Below, in pieces: positions 1-7,392 of a stretch of 44,910 nt of DNA (position 1 is the first letter of the stretch; each line of letters begins with the position of its first letter). Source of the stretch: Salinibacterium sp. (GTDB taxonomy: Bacteria > Actinomycetota > Actinomycetes > Actinomycetales > Microbacteriaceae). Location: the NCBI GenBank assembly GCA_015234465.1, contig JADGNA010000005.1, positions 1 to 44,910 of the forward strand, read 5' to 3'. The position numbers and the translations under genes were made by a program. Under the pieces are notes generated by a model that worked only from the letters and a program-made list of their open reading frames with translations, was not told where the DNA came from and ran no database searches.

Positions 1-267
1 TGGGACTCCCCCGCCCAGCGCGTCTCCCAGTACCTCGCGGCGTCGACGCCCGAGCACGAGGAGTTCAACCGCATCCTCCTCGTTGTGCAGGGGCGCGAGT
101 CGGAGGAGTTCGTGTGCCTGCCGGAGCATCCGGGCGTCAGCGACTACGTGCTGCTGTGGGATTCAGCCCTCGACATCACTGGGCCCGACGTGCACGCGCC
201 CGGCTCGAAGGTGCGGATGGCGCCGACGTCGATGCAACTCTTCCGTGCCAACTCGAGGGTCGAGTAG
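1..267 (+). CDS. glgX: Glycogen debranching enzyme GlgX, C-terminal end only
   Basis: The reading frame is open from base 1 and ends with TAG at 265-267, leaving 88 residues of a protein whose start lies outside the window. The tail has the small beta-sandwich that closes isoamylase-type debranching enzymes: a stretch reading ILLVVQGRESEEF, then LPEHPGVSDYVLLWDSA and a final strand. GlgX hydrolyses alpha-1,6 branches of glycogen in the cytoplasm. The assignment rests on this tail plus glgE and glgB about 5 kb downstream on the same strand. Another GH13 enzyme with the same C-terminal domain, such as TreX or a pullulanase-like protein, cannot be excluded from 88 residues. Confidence 0.7.
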   Translation, partial: WDSPAQRVSQYLAASTPEHEEFNRILLVVQGRESEEFVCLPEHPGVSDYVLLWDSALDITGPDVHAPGSKVRMAPTSMQLFRANSRVE

Positions 268-289
268 CGCGCCAGCGCGTATCGAAACC

Positions 290-766
290 ATGGCCGCCGC
301 CTCGACACCCGCAACTCTCGCACTGGATGCTGCGGGCATCCGCTATTCGGTGCACAGCTACGAGCACGACCCCAGCAACACGAACTTCGGGATTGAGGCG
401 GCGGAAGCGATCCGCGTCGACCCCGACCGCGTCTTCAAGACCCTGCTCGCGGATGTCGACGGTCGCCTCGTCGTGGGCATCGTGCCCGTCTCGGGCAAGC
501 TCGACCTCAAGGCGCTCGCTGCGGCCGTCGGCGGCAAGAGGGCGGTCATGGCCGACCCCGCCGTCGCGCAGCGCCGCACCGGCTACGTCGTGGGCGGCAT
601 CAGCCCGATCGGGCAGAAGATGCGCCACGACACGGTCATCGACGAGACGGCCGAGCTGTGGGACACCGTCTTTGTGAGCGGCGGACGCCGCGGGCTCGAC
701 CTGGAGCTCGCGCCCGCCGACCTCGCGCGGGTGACAGGCGCGAGGCTGGCAGATATCGCCCGCTGA
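290..766 (+). CDS. ybaK: YbaK/EbsC-family Cys-tRNA(Pro) deacylase
   Basis: 158 residues, the normal size of a free-standing YbaK protein. Family members hydrolyse Cys-tRNA(Pro) made in error by prolyl-tRNA synthetase. The visible family pattern is an N-terminal AGIRYSVHSYEHDP strand, DRVFKTLLADVDG with the conserved Lys, VPVSGKLDLKALA, and the glycine-rich segment GYVVGGISPIGQK followed by DETAELWDTVFVSGGRRGLDLELAP. The frame stays open upstream to base 83, but that extension would overlap the glgX end and has no family similarity, so ATG 290 is preferred even though its ribosome binding site is weak. It runs the same way as glgX and ends 11 bases before the convergent SipW island. Confidence 0.9.
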   Translation: MAAASTPATLALDAAGIRYSVHSYEHDPSNTNFGIEAAEAIRVDPDRVFKTLLADVDGRLVVGIVPVSGKLDLKALAAAVGGKRAVMADPAVAQRRTGYVVGGISPIGQKMRHDTVIDETAELWDTVFVSGGRRGLDLELAPADLARVTGARLADIAR

Positions 767-777
767 GCAGAGCCGGC

Positions 778-1374
778 TTACATCGTCTGCGTCAGTACGA
801 GCCCAATGTTGTTGAGGTCCAGCTGGGCGTTCATCGTGTCGTTGCCTGCTGCGGCAGGGAACGTGAATTCAACCGTGGCCGTGATGACCTCATCGATTCC
901 CCCTGCTCCCGGCGTGATCCTGAGGCTCTGGATCGGGACTCCGTAGACCTGGCCTGGAACCGCCGTCACTTGGGCTGCGGGCAGGGACGAGGCGAAGGTG
1001 AACCGGGGGTTTCCTTCGCGAAGGATGTCTTCACCGAGCTCGGCGCCGGCAGCATTCGCGGGGATCTGAGTGACTGAGCCGTAGTTCACGGAGAGGTGCG
1101 CCTTGAGGTTGTCGCCCTGGGCGACAAGGCGCAGCGGCTGCTCCAGCTTGAGCACGTCGCCCGGCACCATCTTGAAGTTCGCGAGGTCTGCGATCGGCTG
1201 CCCGTTCGCAGTCCAAGCCGCTTCTCCTTCGTTCTCGATGCGCAGTTCGCCCGCGGCGATCGTCCCACCGGTCACTGTCTCGTTGTCGTTCCAGAGGGCT
1301 AGTGTGCCCGCGCCGCCCAGAAGCAACGCGATCGCGGCGCCTCCCGCGACGGATGCCTTGACAAATTTGTTCAC
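778..1374 (-). CDS. Alternate-type (SipW) signal peptide protein, distal island gene
   Basis: 198 residues. The N-terminus is an actinobacterial alternate-type signal peptide: a short basic start (MNKFVKAS), a long hydrophobic stretch ending LLLGGAGTLALWND, then TVTGGTIAAGELRI. It is nearly identical over the first 45 residues to the protein at 4402-4953, while the rest of the two proteins is diverged. Such signals are cut by SipW-type signal peptidases (established for TasA/SipW in Bacillus), and such a peptidase is encoded just upstream with a 4-base GTGA overlap, GTG being the start here. The mature part is rich in beta-prone, acidic and Ala/Gly residues and ends LNNIGLVLTQTM; the paralogue ends ELTQVV. 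It is probably a secreted structural or surface subunit. I recognise no enzymatic motif. Confidence 0.8.
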   Translation of the reverse strand: MNKFVKASVAGGAAIALLLGGAGTLALWNDNETVTGGTIAAGELRIENEGEAAWTANGQPIADLANFKMVPGDVLKLEQPLRLVAQGDNLKAHLSVNYGSVTQIPANAAGAELGEDILREGNPRFTFASSLPAAQVTAVPGQVYGVPIQSLRITPGAGGIDEVITATVEFTFPAAAGNDTMNAQLDLNNIGLVLTQTM

Positions 1375-2024
1375 GATCGGGACTCCTCGGTGATCTTCGG
1401 TTCGGTGCTTGGCTGTTCCGCGTTCGCTTCTTCGGCAGGCGCTTCGGCGACCCCTGGTGCAGCGTCTCGCCGCTTGCGGAGCGAGGTGGCGAGGCCGCTC
1501 GCAAGCATGTATCCCGCGTAGAGGAAGAGGCCGATCGCGATGGTCGGCACGAGCCAGCCGCGGTTCCCGCCGACCATGTTGTTGATGTAGCCGATCCAGG
1601 GAACCGAGTACCAGACCTCGCCGAGGATCTGCACTTCCTGCACCGCCGCCGGGTCTTCGACGTCGTTGTTGTCACCCTTGGTGGTGAATGTCACCTCGCC
1701 GTTCGACGAGGTGCTCTTCTCTGTGACTCGGTGGGTGACATAGACGGCCTTGCCCGACTCCAGCTGGTAGGTCATGACCTCGCCAACGCGGATGTCACTG
1801 GCCTCCGCCGGCTTCACGATCACGAGCGTGCCCGGCGGCAGTGACGGTTCCATCGAGCTCGTCAGCACAGTGAGTGGTGTCGAGCCGGTCGCGGCGGGCA
1901 CAACGATGACGAGAGTCCCGACCAGCACGACGAAGGCAAGCAGCCCGGCGCTCAGCCCGACGCCGAGGTAGTACAAGATGCCGCGCTGCTTCGGCTTCTC
2001 GCTTACGGAACGCTTGCCGCTCAT
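1371..2024 (-). CDS. sipW: SipW-type signal peptidase I
   Basis: 217 residues. A membrane segment spans about residues 17-44, then comes the active-site box TSSMEPSLPPGT with Ser57 just before Met58. The second catalytic box has His98 (VTHRV) where bacterial LepB enzymes use Lys, and KGDNND holds the conserved acidic residue near 118. The Ser/His arrangement is that of ER, archaeal and SipW peptidases. A second membrane segment lies at about residues 165-185, followed by a charged Ala/Glu-rich cytoplasmic tail. It overlaps the genes on both sides by 4 bases, so it belongs to the same transcript as its likely substrates. The ordinary LepB of this genome is at 34108-34857. Confidence 0.92.
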   Translation of the reverse strand: MSGKRSVSEKPKQRGILYYLGVGLSAGLLAFVVLVGTLVIVVPAATGSTPLTVLTSSMEPSLPPGTLVIVKPAEASDIRVGEVMTYQLESGKAVYVTHRVTEKSTSSNGEVTFTTKGDNNDVEDPAAVQEVQILGEVWYSVPWIGYINNMVGGNRGWLVPTIAIGLFLYAGYMLASGLATSLRKRRDAAPGVAEAPAEEANAEQPSTEPKITEESRS

Positions 2025-2848
2025 GACGCTGCCTCTCCCCCTGCGGGCTCTTCCTCACGTCGACGCCGCTTCACGATGGCGAACCAGGCGCCGCCACCGA
2101 GGAGTCCGCCGACCAGGAAGAGCACGAGCCACTGCTCGCCGAGGTTCCAGGTGTTGGGATCGATCGTGAGGCCACCGGGCAGGTTGAGGACGGGCAGGTC
2201 GCCGGGTTCCTCGGCCGCGTCCGGCATGGGCACCGTCTGTGACGGGTCGAGGATGCTCTGCGGATTCCGAGGCGTCGCCGCGCGCGGTCCCTGCAGCACG
2301 GGCACCGAGACATCCGGACTCCCGCAGTCGGTCGGCGACAGGCTGCCGGGCGTGGTGTCGCTCAAAGCAATGCCGAGAGAGAAGCGTGCGGTGGCACCCT
2401 GCCCCATCTGGCCATCGAGGTTGCCGAACACCAGGTTCGTGTCGACGCGCACGGACTCACCCGGCCGGAGGACTGCTCCCTCGCTCAGCACCCAGCACGG
2501 CTGCGCGAGGCTGAGCGCGGTCTGGATTCCAGCCTGCGTACCGACACTCGCTTGGAGGGTCAAGGCGTTCGCGAAGTCGAGGTCGTCAAAGGTGACGTCC
2601 TCCAGCACGATGCGGAGGAAGCCTGCCTGATCGCCCGTATTGCGCAGGTACACGGTCTCAGTCCGCCGCTCACCAGGAACGACGGCGCCGAGCGAATCAA
2701 ACAGCGCGCCGCCGTAGGTTTCGGAGTAGGCCGTACCGCTCGCACTTACTTCCAAGTCTCCCTGCGCTCCGTGTGCAGCGTCGGTATGGCCGAACACGAT
2801 GGCTACTGCAATCGCTGCGGCAACTGCACCTGCCAGTTTCCCGCCCAT
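2021..2848 (-). CDS. Secreted protein with C-terminal membrane anchor, SipW island
   Basis: 275 residues from ATG 2848, chosen because it gives a TGATG overlap with the upstream gene; the frame is open 13 codons further. It has an N-terminal signal sequence (MGGKLAGAVAAAIAVAIVFG, ending near HGAQG) and an extracellular beta-rich region with RTETVYLRNTGDQAGFLRIVLEDV, resembling the 'N-terminal beta-strand plus glycine' pattern of WxL/TasA-like accessory domains. A Pro-rich linker follows, then a C-terminal hydrophobic helix (WLVLFLVGGLLGGGAWFAIV) and a basic tail KRRRR. There is no LPXTG, so it is probably held in the membrane rather than attached by sortase. In context it may be the membrane base or assembly factor for the island's secreted subunits. 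The exact function is unknown. Confidence 0.7.
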   Translation of the reverse strand: MGGKLAGAVAAAIAVAIVFGHTDAAHGAQGDLEVSASGTAYSETYGGALFDSLGAVVPGERRTETVYLRNTGDQAGFLRIVLEDVTFDDLDFANALTLQASVGTQAGIQTALSLAQPCWVLSEGAVLRPGESVRVDTNLVFGNLDGQMGQGATARFSLGIALSDTTPGSLSPTDCGSPDVSVPVLQGPRAATPRNPQSILDPSQTVPMPDAAEEPGDLPVLNLPGGLTIDPNTWNLGEQWLVLFLVGGLLGGGAWFAIVKRRRREEEPAGGEAAS

Positions 2849-3780
2849 CAGGCACACCGGGGGGTCGTGCCGATGATGGCATACCACTTATCAGTCAACG
2901 TGACTGTGTTGCTGACGACCGTGACACCGTCGAGCTGGGCCACAACACGGATCTGCCGCACGCCATCTCCGATTTCAATGTCACCTGACTGCGATGTGAA
3001 CGACTGGCCGCTGGCGATGCTGCCTGCCGCGGGAGTCGTGGTCCAGCCCGAGGTCGTAGACCTACGCCACTCGGCACGATAAGTTGCTCCGTCCACCATG
3101 GACCAGGTGAGGTTGAAACCCGGTGACCCGAAGAAGCCGCCGTTATCCGTGCAGGTGACAGTCGGAGCACCGATCGCGACGCGTTGCGTGAACGAGACAG
3201 CCGCGGAGTTCGCCACCCAGGAAGTGCTACCTGGAACCTTCGCAGAGAAGACGAGAGCACTGGTGATCGCCTTGCCTGAGTGTGCAGAGGGGCTCGTCAG
3301 CTGCGTCTGCGCGCAGAGAGTCGCTGGAGTGCCGGCCAGGACGGTCACTGCCAGGCCGGAGACGTCGACTGGGGCGGTTGCCGCGAGGGTCGTATTGATC
3401 GTCGTCCCAGGCACTGTCGCGCAAGATCCGCCGCTCTGCTTCCAGAGCTTAAGTGCGACGCTCTGCATCATCGAAGCGTCCCCTGAACTGACAATCTGCA
3501 GCGAAGTCAGCGCCAAGGGTGCGCTGCCCTGTGTAGAAACGGTCAGGGGCGCGAGCTTCCCCGGTGCGCTCGCCGAGAGAGATTGGCCGCCGAGCAGATC
3601 GGTACCGTTCACGGTGAGTGACCCCAAGCTGGACGTTGACGCAGAGGAAATGGTCGACGAGCCAGCTGTCCAGGCGGCGTGCGTGACCGTCGAAGTCAGC
3701 GTCAGCATGACGATCACTGCCGAAGCTGCGGCCAGCCGGGGTAGTGAGAGGCTCCTCTTTCGCTCAGGGCGGCGGATCAC
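2848..3780 (-). CDS. Secreted hypothetical protein with SipW-like signal, SipW island
   Basis: 310 residues from a GTG at 3780 that overlaps the previous stop by 4 bases. A basic N-terminus leads into a hydrophobic stretch (AAASAVIVMLTLTSTVTHAAW) and then TAGSSTISSASTSSLGSL. The small residue/aromatic pair followed by a Thr/Ser-rich 'TIS.A' segment resembles the alternate-type signals of the two paralogues nearby, but less strongly. The mature region is Ser/Thr/Ala-rich. It has one part with two possible disulfides (CATVPG, LCAQ) and a C-terminal part resembling a fibronectin III-like strand pattern (YRAEWRRSTTSGW, IRVVAQLDGVTVVSNTVTL) with Cys near each end. No catalytic motif is seen. It is likely an extracellular structural component. 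Confidence 0.65.
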   Translation of the reverse strand: MIRRPERKRSLSLPRLAAASAVIVMLTLTSTVTHAAWTAGSSTISSASTSSLGSLTVNGTDLLGGQSLSASAPGKLAPLTVSTQGSAPLALTSLQIVSSGDASMMQSVALKLWKQSGGSCATVPGTTINTTLAATAPVDVSGLAVTVLAGTPATLCAQTQLTSPSAHSGKAITSALVFSAKVPGSTSWVANSAAVSFTQRVAIGAPTVTCTDNGGFFGSPGFNLTWSMVDGATYRAEWRRSTTSGWTTTPAAGSIASGQSFTSQSGDIEIGDGVRQIRVVAQLDGVTVVSNTVTLTDKWYAIIGTTPRCA

Positions 3781-4310
3781 TGCTGCACTCCGTTCAGGGC
3801 GATTGTGATCTCAGTGCTCTGGCTTGCTGCGGCCGCGGAGGCATCGAGGGGCATCGCAACAACCAGGCAGAGCGATGCTGTTCCACCCGGCTGCACGACG
3901 GCGAGTTCCGCCCCAAGGGCAGCACCCGCGGTGGGCGATGTACCGCAGTCGCCGGCGACGACGCCGGCGCTGAGGGCAGCTGCGGCGTTCGAGCTTGTGA
4001 CGGACGCGGCGGAAACCGCGAGCGGCACCTGCCCCGTGTTGCTGACTGAGAAGCTGGTGGACTTCACGACACCGGGGTAGAAGGTCGCAAGCGGTGCTGG
4101 CGCGGACACGATCAGGGACGCTGCTCCGGAGGTGATCGTGGCTGCCGAACCTGAATTCGCAGAGGCGTTGAGATAGGCGTAGGTGCTGCCGGTACCGAGC
4201 AAACCGATCGCGACGCCTGCAACGACCGCGACGCTTGTCTTGATGAGGCGAGGTACCACGCGCGAAGGCGTCATCGCACGCTCGTCTACGGCAGGGAGAG
4301 AAATTTTCAT
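3777..4310 (-). CDS. Small secreted protein with SipW-like signal, SipW island
   Basis: 177 residues from ATG 4310. I chose this start over an in-frame one 11 codons upstream because an AAAGG sequence lies about 12 bases before it. The signal region runs from SVAVVAGVAIGLLGTGSTYAYLNAS into ATITSGAASLIV, matching the pattern of the recognised alternate signals (GT.A, then TIT.G..L). The mature part is 120-130 residues of Ala/Ser/Val-rich beta-type sequence with TSFSVSNTGQVPLAVSAASV, a motif typical of small immunoglobulin-like domains in surface proteins, and two Cys (GDCGT, SLCLVV) that could pair. It ends in a 4-base overlap with the next gene. A pilin-like or fibre-associated minor subunit is a reasonable guess. 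Confidence 0.65.
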   Translation of the reverse strand: MKISLPAVDERAMTPSRVVPRLIKTSVAVVAGVAIGLLGTGSTYAYLNASANSGSAATITSGAASLIVSAPAPLATFYPGVVKSTSFSVSNTGQVPLAVSAASVTSSNAAAALSAGVVAGDCGTSPTAGAALGAELAVVQPGGTASLCLVVAMPLDASAAAASQSTEITIALNGVQQ

Positions 4311-4361
4311 GGCGATGTCACCGCCTTTCAACGCAGGGGGCAATGGGGGCGCGGGTAGAGA

Positions 4362-4396
4362 GGCGGGGCACTCCGCGACGTGCGGGGTGCCCCGCC
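4362..4396 (-). terminator. Strong hairpin after the first SipW-island gene
   Basis: Two 15-base arms at 4362-4376 and 4382-4396 pair along their whole length with a single T-G wobble, around a 5-base loop. On the minus strand the hairpin begins 6 bases after the stop of the first island gene and is followed by TCTCT rather than a long T-run. It lies in the only sizeable gap of the island (4311-4401). A partial terminator or an RNA-stabilising 3' structure here would let the first gene be expressed above the five downstream genes, which are all joined by 4-base overlaps or touching codons. Confidence 0.7.
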
Positions 4397-4401
4397 CTTT
4401 A

Positions 4402-4953
4402 TCAGACGACCTGCGTGAGCTCGACCGCGAAGTCGCCCAGGTTGACGGCGCCGTTCATCGCGCCGTTCTCGGTTCCGGCGATGCCGTTCGAGAAGCTGAT
4501 CGTGACAGCCACGGTGACGGTCTCGCCGTCCGATACAGCGATGGGGCTGCCCGCAGCGACGGCCGCGCCGCCGTCGATGGCGATGGTGGCGCTGTCGGTG
4601 AGGAAGCTCGCGAGAGCCTCGTCTTCGGCGTCGTTCGGCGTCGCGGCGGCGATCGAGCCCTCCGCGATGTCCACGGTGGCGCTCAGGTTGTCGCCAACGG
4701 CCGACACGTCGAATGAGGCTGTGTAGGTCAGCTCGTCACCGGGAACGATCCGGTAGTCGTCCAGGTCGATGACGTCGTCGTTCTGATCAGTCCAGACGCC
4801 GGACCCGACGACCGTGAGCTCGAGCTCACCGGCCGTGATCGTGCCGCCCGTGATCGTCTCGGAGTCGTTCCAGAGTGCGAGCGTGCCCGCCCCACCGAGG
4901 AGCAGTGCGATGCCAGCTGCGCCGGCGATGGAGCCCTTGAGAAGCTTGTTCAT
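4402..4953 (-). CDS. Alternate-type (SipW) signal peptide protein, first gene of island
   Basis: 183 residues, with an AAAGGAAAC ribosome binding site 6 bases before ATG. The N-terminus is a textbook actinobacterial alternate signal: MNKLLKGS, a hydrophobic run ending LLLGGAGTLALWND, then TITGGTITAGELEL. The mature protein is about 150 residues, acidic and Thr/Ala/Val-rich with no Cys, and it ends VNLGDFAVELTQVV. Its position as first gene, its good ribosome binding site and the hairpin directly behind it suggest it is the abundant secreted subunit, with the paralogue at 778-1374 as a minor one. By analogy with TasA/TapA it could form fibres or a matrix; that is inference. No enzymatic motif is visible. 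Confidence 0.82.
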   Translation of the reverse strand: MNKLLKGSIAGAAGIALLLGGAGTLALWNDSETITGGTITAGELELTVVGSGVWTDQNDDVIDLDDYRIVPGDELTYTASFDVSAVGDNLSATVDIAEGSIAAATPNDAEDEALASFLTDSATIAIDGGAAVAAGSPIAVSDGETVTVAVTISFSNGIAGTENGAMNGAVNLGDFAVELTQVV

Positions 4954-5220
4954 GATGTTTCCTTTCGCTGGACATCGCGAAGGATGCCGGGTTGGGTGAC
5001 CCCGAGGCGCGCACGCTGACGCTGCCCCGGGTAGGGCGTGTGGCGTCCGTGCAAGACGTTTCGGGTTGTCTTGTGTGGGTTCCCTCGCGGGGGTCTAAGC
5101 CGCTCGGGTCGTGGTGCTGGTAAGGCTTGGGATGAGCGATCTACCGTCCGATATTTCGCTTTGGGTGTTCCCCCCGCACATGACTGTACGAACGTGTCTG
5201 TCCTGTCGCACCGAATCTCT

Positions 5221-5293
5221 GTCCCCAATCGTGGGGGTCCCCCTAAATACGGACCCATCTCGTCCCCCGAATTCGGCGAAATGTCCCCCTAAA
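5221..5293 (-). repeat. Four copies of an 11-base G-tract motif, possible operator array
   Basis: Read on the minus strand, TTTAGGGGGAC occurs exactly at 5283-5293 and 5237-5247, ATTCGGGGGAC at 5262-5272, and the shorter ATTGGGGAC at 5221-5229. All copies point the same way. Start-to-start distances are 16, 25 and 21 bases. The shared core (A/T)TTNGGGGGAC resembles the TAGGGG-type half sites of NarL/LuxR-family response regulators, but that match is only by eye. The array lies 60-130 bases upstream of the glgE start and about 270-340 bases upstream of the first SipW-island gene, so it could serve either. Confidence 0.5.
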
Positions 5294-5339
5294 GCCCTGT
5301 GGATGCTGCTTGTCCCTCCCTGCGTGTGGAGGGAGCGAG

Positions 5340-5345
5340 TACGGT
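5340..5345 (+). promoter_or_regulatory. Putative -10 element of a leaderless glgE transcript
   Basis: TACGGT ends 7 bases before GTG 5353, the spacing at which transcription would begin at the start codon itself. There is no ribosome binding site at a useful distance from GTG 5353. No clear -35 hexamer is visible. Confidence 0.4.
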
Positions 5346-5352
5346 CAAGATC

Positions 5353-7392
5353 GTGGCTACACCGAAACCGACCCCCCAGCGCGCGACGGCCGACTACACA
5401 CCGAAGACTGGTCGCATCGCCATCCGTGACCGCAGTCCGCAGCAGCCCGAGAACCACTGGCCGGCCAAGTCATTCGTGGGCGAGGTCGTGCCCTTCGAGG
5501 CGACCGTCTTCATGGAGGGCCATGACATCCTCCGCGTCGACCTCCTCCTCAGCGACCCAGACGGCACGCAGGAGAGACACCGGATGCGCCCGGTCGCTCC
5601 CGGCACCGACCGCTGGCGTGCCGAGGTGCAGGTCTCGACGACCGGGGTGTGGACCTGGAGCGTGCAGGCTGCTGTCGATGAGTGGGCCACCTGGCTGCAC
5701 AACGCAGAGATCAAGGTGCCTGCCGGCATCGACGCCGAGCTCATGATGGCGGAGGGTGCCGCGCTGCTGTCGACCGCGGCGAGCGCCAACCCCGCGCTCA
5801 GGGACGCGGCGACAGTACTCGCCAACACGAAGCTCTCGCCGGTGGAACGCCTGGCCGCGGCATCCGACTCCAGGCTCGCGGCCGAGATCAAGCGCGCGCC
5901 CATCACGAGCCGCACGACGCTCAGCCTGCCCCTCGACCTCCGCGTCGAGCGCACGCGTGCGGCGGTCGGCAGTTGGTACGAGTTCTTCCCGCGCTCGGAG
6001 GGGGCCAAGCAGAAGAAGGACGGCACGTTCAAGAGCGGCACCTTCCGCACGGCAGCCCGTCGCCTCCCTGCTGTTGCGGCGATGGGCTTCGACGTCGTCT
6101 ACCTCCCGCCGATCCACCCCATCGGCACCGCCTTCCGCAAGGGCCCCAACAACACGCTGGATGCCGGCCCCAACGACCCGGGCTCACCCTGGGCGATCGG
6201 CGCGAAGGAGGGCGGCCACGACGCCATCCACCCCGATCTCGGCACCCTCTCCGACTTCAAGGCCTTCGTGTCGACCGCGAAGAAGGCCGGGCTCGAGGTC
6301 GCCCTCGACCTGGCGCTGCAGTGCTCCCCCGACCACCCCTGGGTGACCGAGCACCCGGAATGGTTCACGACCCGGGTCGATGGCTCGATCGCCTACGCCG
6401 AGAACCCGCCCAAGAAGTACCAGGACATCTACCCGCTTAACTTCGACAACGACCCCGAGGGCCTCAGCCGCGAGGTGCTGCGCATCGTCGAGCACTGGAT
6501 CGCGCAGGGCGTGCAGATCTTCCGCGTCGACAACCCCCACACCAAGCCGCTGTGGTTCTGGGAGTGGCTGCTGCACGAGGTGGGCAGCAAGCATCCGGAT
6601 GTCGTCTTCCTGGCGGAGGCCTTCACCCGCCCGGCGATGCTGCGCTCGCTCGCCCAGGTCGGCTTCCAGCAGTCGTACACCTACTTCACCTGGCGCAACA
6701 CGAAGGAGGAGCTCGAGGAGTATTTGACGGAGCTCACGCAGGAGACCGCCGACTACCTGCGACCCAACTTCTTCGTCAATACCCCCGACATCCTCACGGA
6801 GTACCTGCAGTTCGGCGGGCCGGCCGCCTACAAGGTGCGCGCGGCGATCGCCGCGACCTCCTCGCCGACCTGGGGCGTGTACTCGGGATACGAGCTGTTC
6901 GAGGATGTCGCGCGCCCGGGCTCCGAGGAGAACATCGACAACGAGAAGTATGAATACAAGGTGCGCGACTGGGAGGGCGCCGAGGCCGAGGGCCGCTCGC
7001 TCGCGCCCTACATTCGCCAGCTCAATCGCATCCGCTCGGAGCACCCCGCGCTTCGACAACTGCGCAATCTCGACGTGCACTGGAGCGATGACGACTCGAT
7101 CCTCGTCTACAGCAAATACCTCGACGGGCGGTACATCCGCTCTGGCCAGTCCAACGGGATCATCATCGTCGCCAACGTCGACCCGCACGCCGTCAGGGAG
7201 ACCATGGTGCACCTCGACCTCACCCGCCTCGGCCTGCAGCACGGCGACGAATACGAGGTGACCGACCTCATCACGAAGCAACGCTTCACCTGGTCGAGCG
7301 ACAACTTCGTGCGGCTCGACCCGTTCACTGAGCCTGTGCACATCCTGCGCATCGACTACCGGAGCACGAGCGAAGGGGGCGCTAAGGCATGA
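5353..7392 (+). CDS. glgE: GlgE, alpha-1,4-glucan:maltose-1-phosphate maltosyltransferase
   Basis: 679 residues from GTG 5353, a GH13_3 enzyme that transfers maltosyl units from alpha-maltose-1-phosphate to the ends of alpha-glucans in the cytoplasm. The N-terminal beta-domain begins TGRIAIRD and continues with GEVVPFEATVFMEGHD. The catalytic barrel shows DVVYLPPIHPIG, IFRVDNPHTKP (Asp nucleophile, codon at 6529) and LAEAF (Glu acid/base, codon at 6616), then TYFTWRNTKEELEEYL, a GlgE hallmark. The C-terminal beta domain follows to the stop. The frame is open to ATG 5299, but neither that nor GTG 5326 has a ribosome binding site. The GTG at 5353 has a -10-like hexamer 7 bases upstream and gives a family-typical N-terminus. 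glgB overlaps by 4 bases. The usual partners treS and mak are not in the window. Confidence 0.95.
   Translation: MATPKPTPQRATADYTPKTGRIAIRDRSPQQPENHWPAKSFVGEVVPFEATVFMEGHDILRVDLLLSDPDGTQERHRMRPVAPGTDRWRAEVQVSTTGVWTWSVQAAVDEWATWLHNAEIKVPAGIDAELMMAEGAALLSTAASANPALRDAATVLANTKLSPVERLAAASDSRLAAEIKRAPITSRTTLSLPLDLRVERTRAAVGSWYEFFPRSEGAKQKKDGTFKSGTFRTAARRLPAVAAMGFDVVYLPPIHPIGTAFRKGPNNTLDAGPNDPGSPWAIGAKEGGHDAIHPDLGTLSDFKAFVSTAKKAGLEVALDLALQCSPDHPWVTEHPEWFTTRVDGSIAYAENPPKKYQDIYPLNFDNDPEGLSREVLRIVEHWIAQGVQIFRVDNPHTKPLWFWEWLLHEVGSKHPDVVFLAEAFTRPAMLRSLAQVGFQQSYTYFTWRNTKEELEEYLTELTQETADYLRPNFFVNTPDILTEYLQFGGPAAYKVRAAIAATSSPTWGVYSGYELFEDVARPGSEENIDNEKYEYKVRDWEGAEAEGRSLAPYIRQLNRIRSEHPALRQLRNLDVHWSDDDSILVYSKYLDGRYIRSGQSNGIIIVANVDPHAVRETMVHLDLTRLGLQHGDEYEVTDLITKQRFTWSSDNFVRLDPFTEPVHILRIDYRSTSEGGAKA

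Larger units (their letters stand above)
4954..5352. other. Intergenic region between the SipW island and glgE
   Basis: 399 bases separating two divergent transcripts. Next to the island gene is its ribosome binding site. The middle holds no recognisable tRNA, hairpin with T-run or small gene that I can defend. The part nearest glgE holds four G-tract motifs (listed separately), the perfect palindrome CCGAATTCGG at 5267-5276 and a GGGGG-T-CCCCC inverted repeat at 5233-5243. The region must contain the promoters for both the island and glgE. Confidence 0.6.

Noticed and set aside
83-289. 69-codon upstream extension of the YbaK protein
   Set aside because: It overlaps the real glgX end in another frame and is Arg/Ser/Cys-rich without similarity to the family.
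4954-5220. Possible small RNA or tRNA upstream of the SipW island
   Set aside because: Short inverted repeats occur (for example AAGAC/GTCTT) but no cloverleaf, no conserved TTC arm and no terminator were found.
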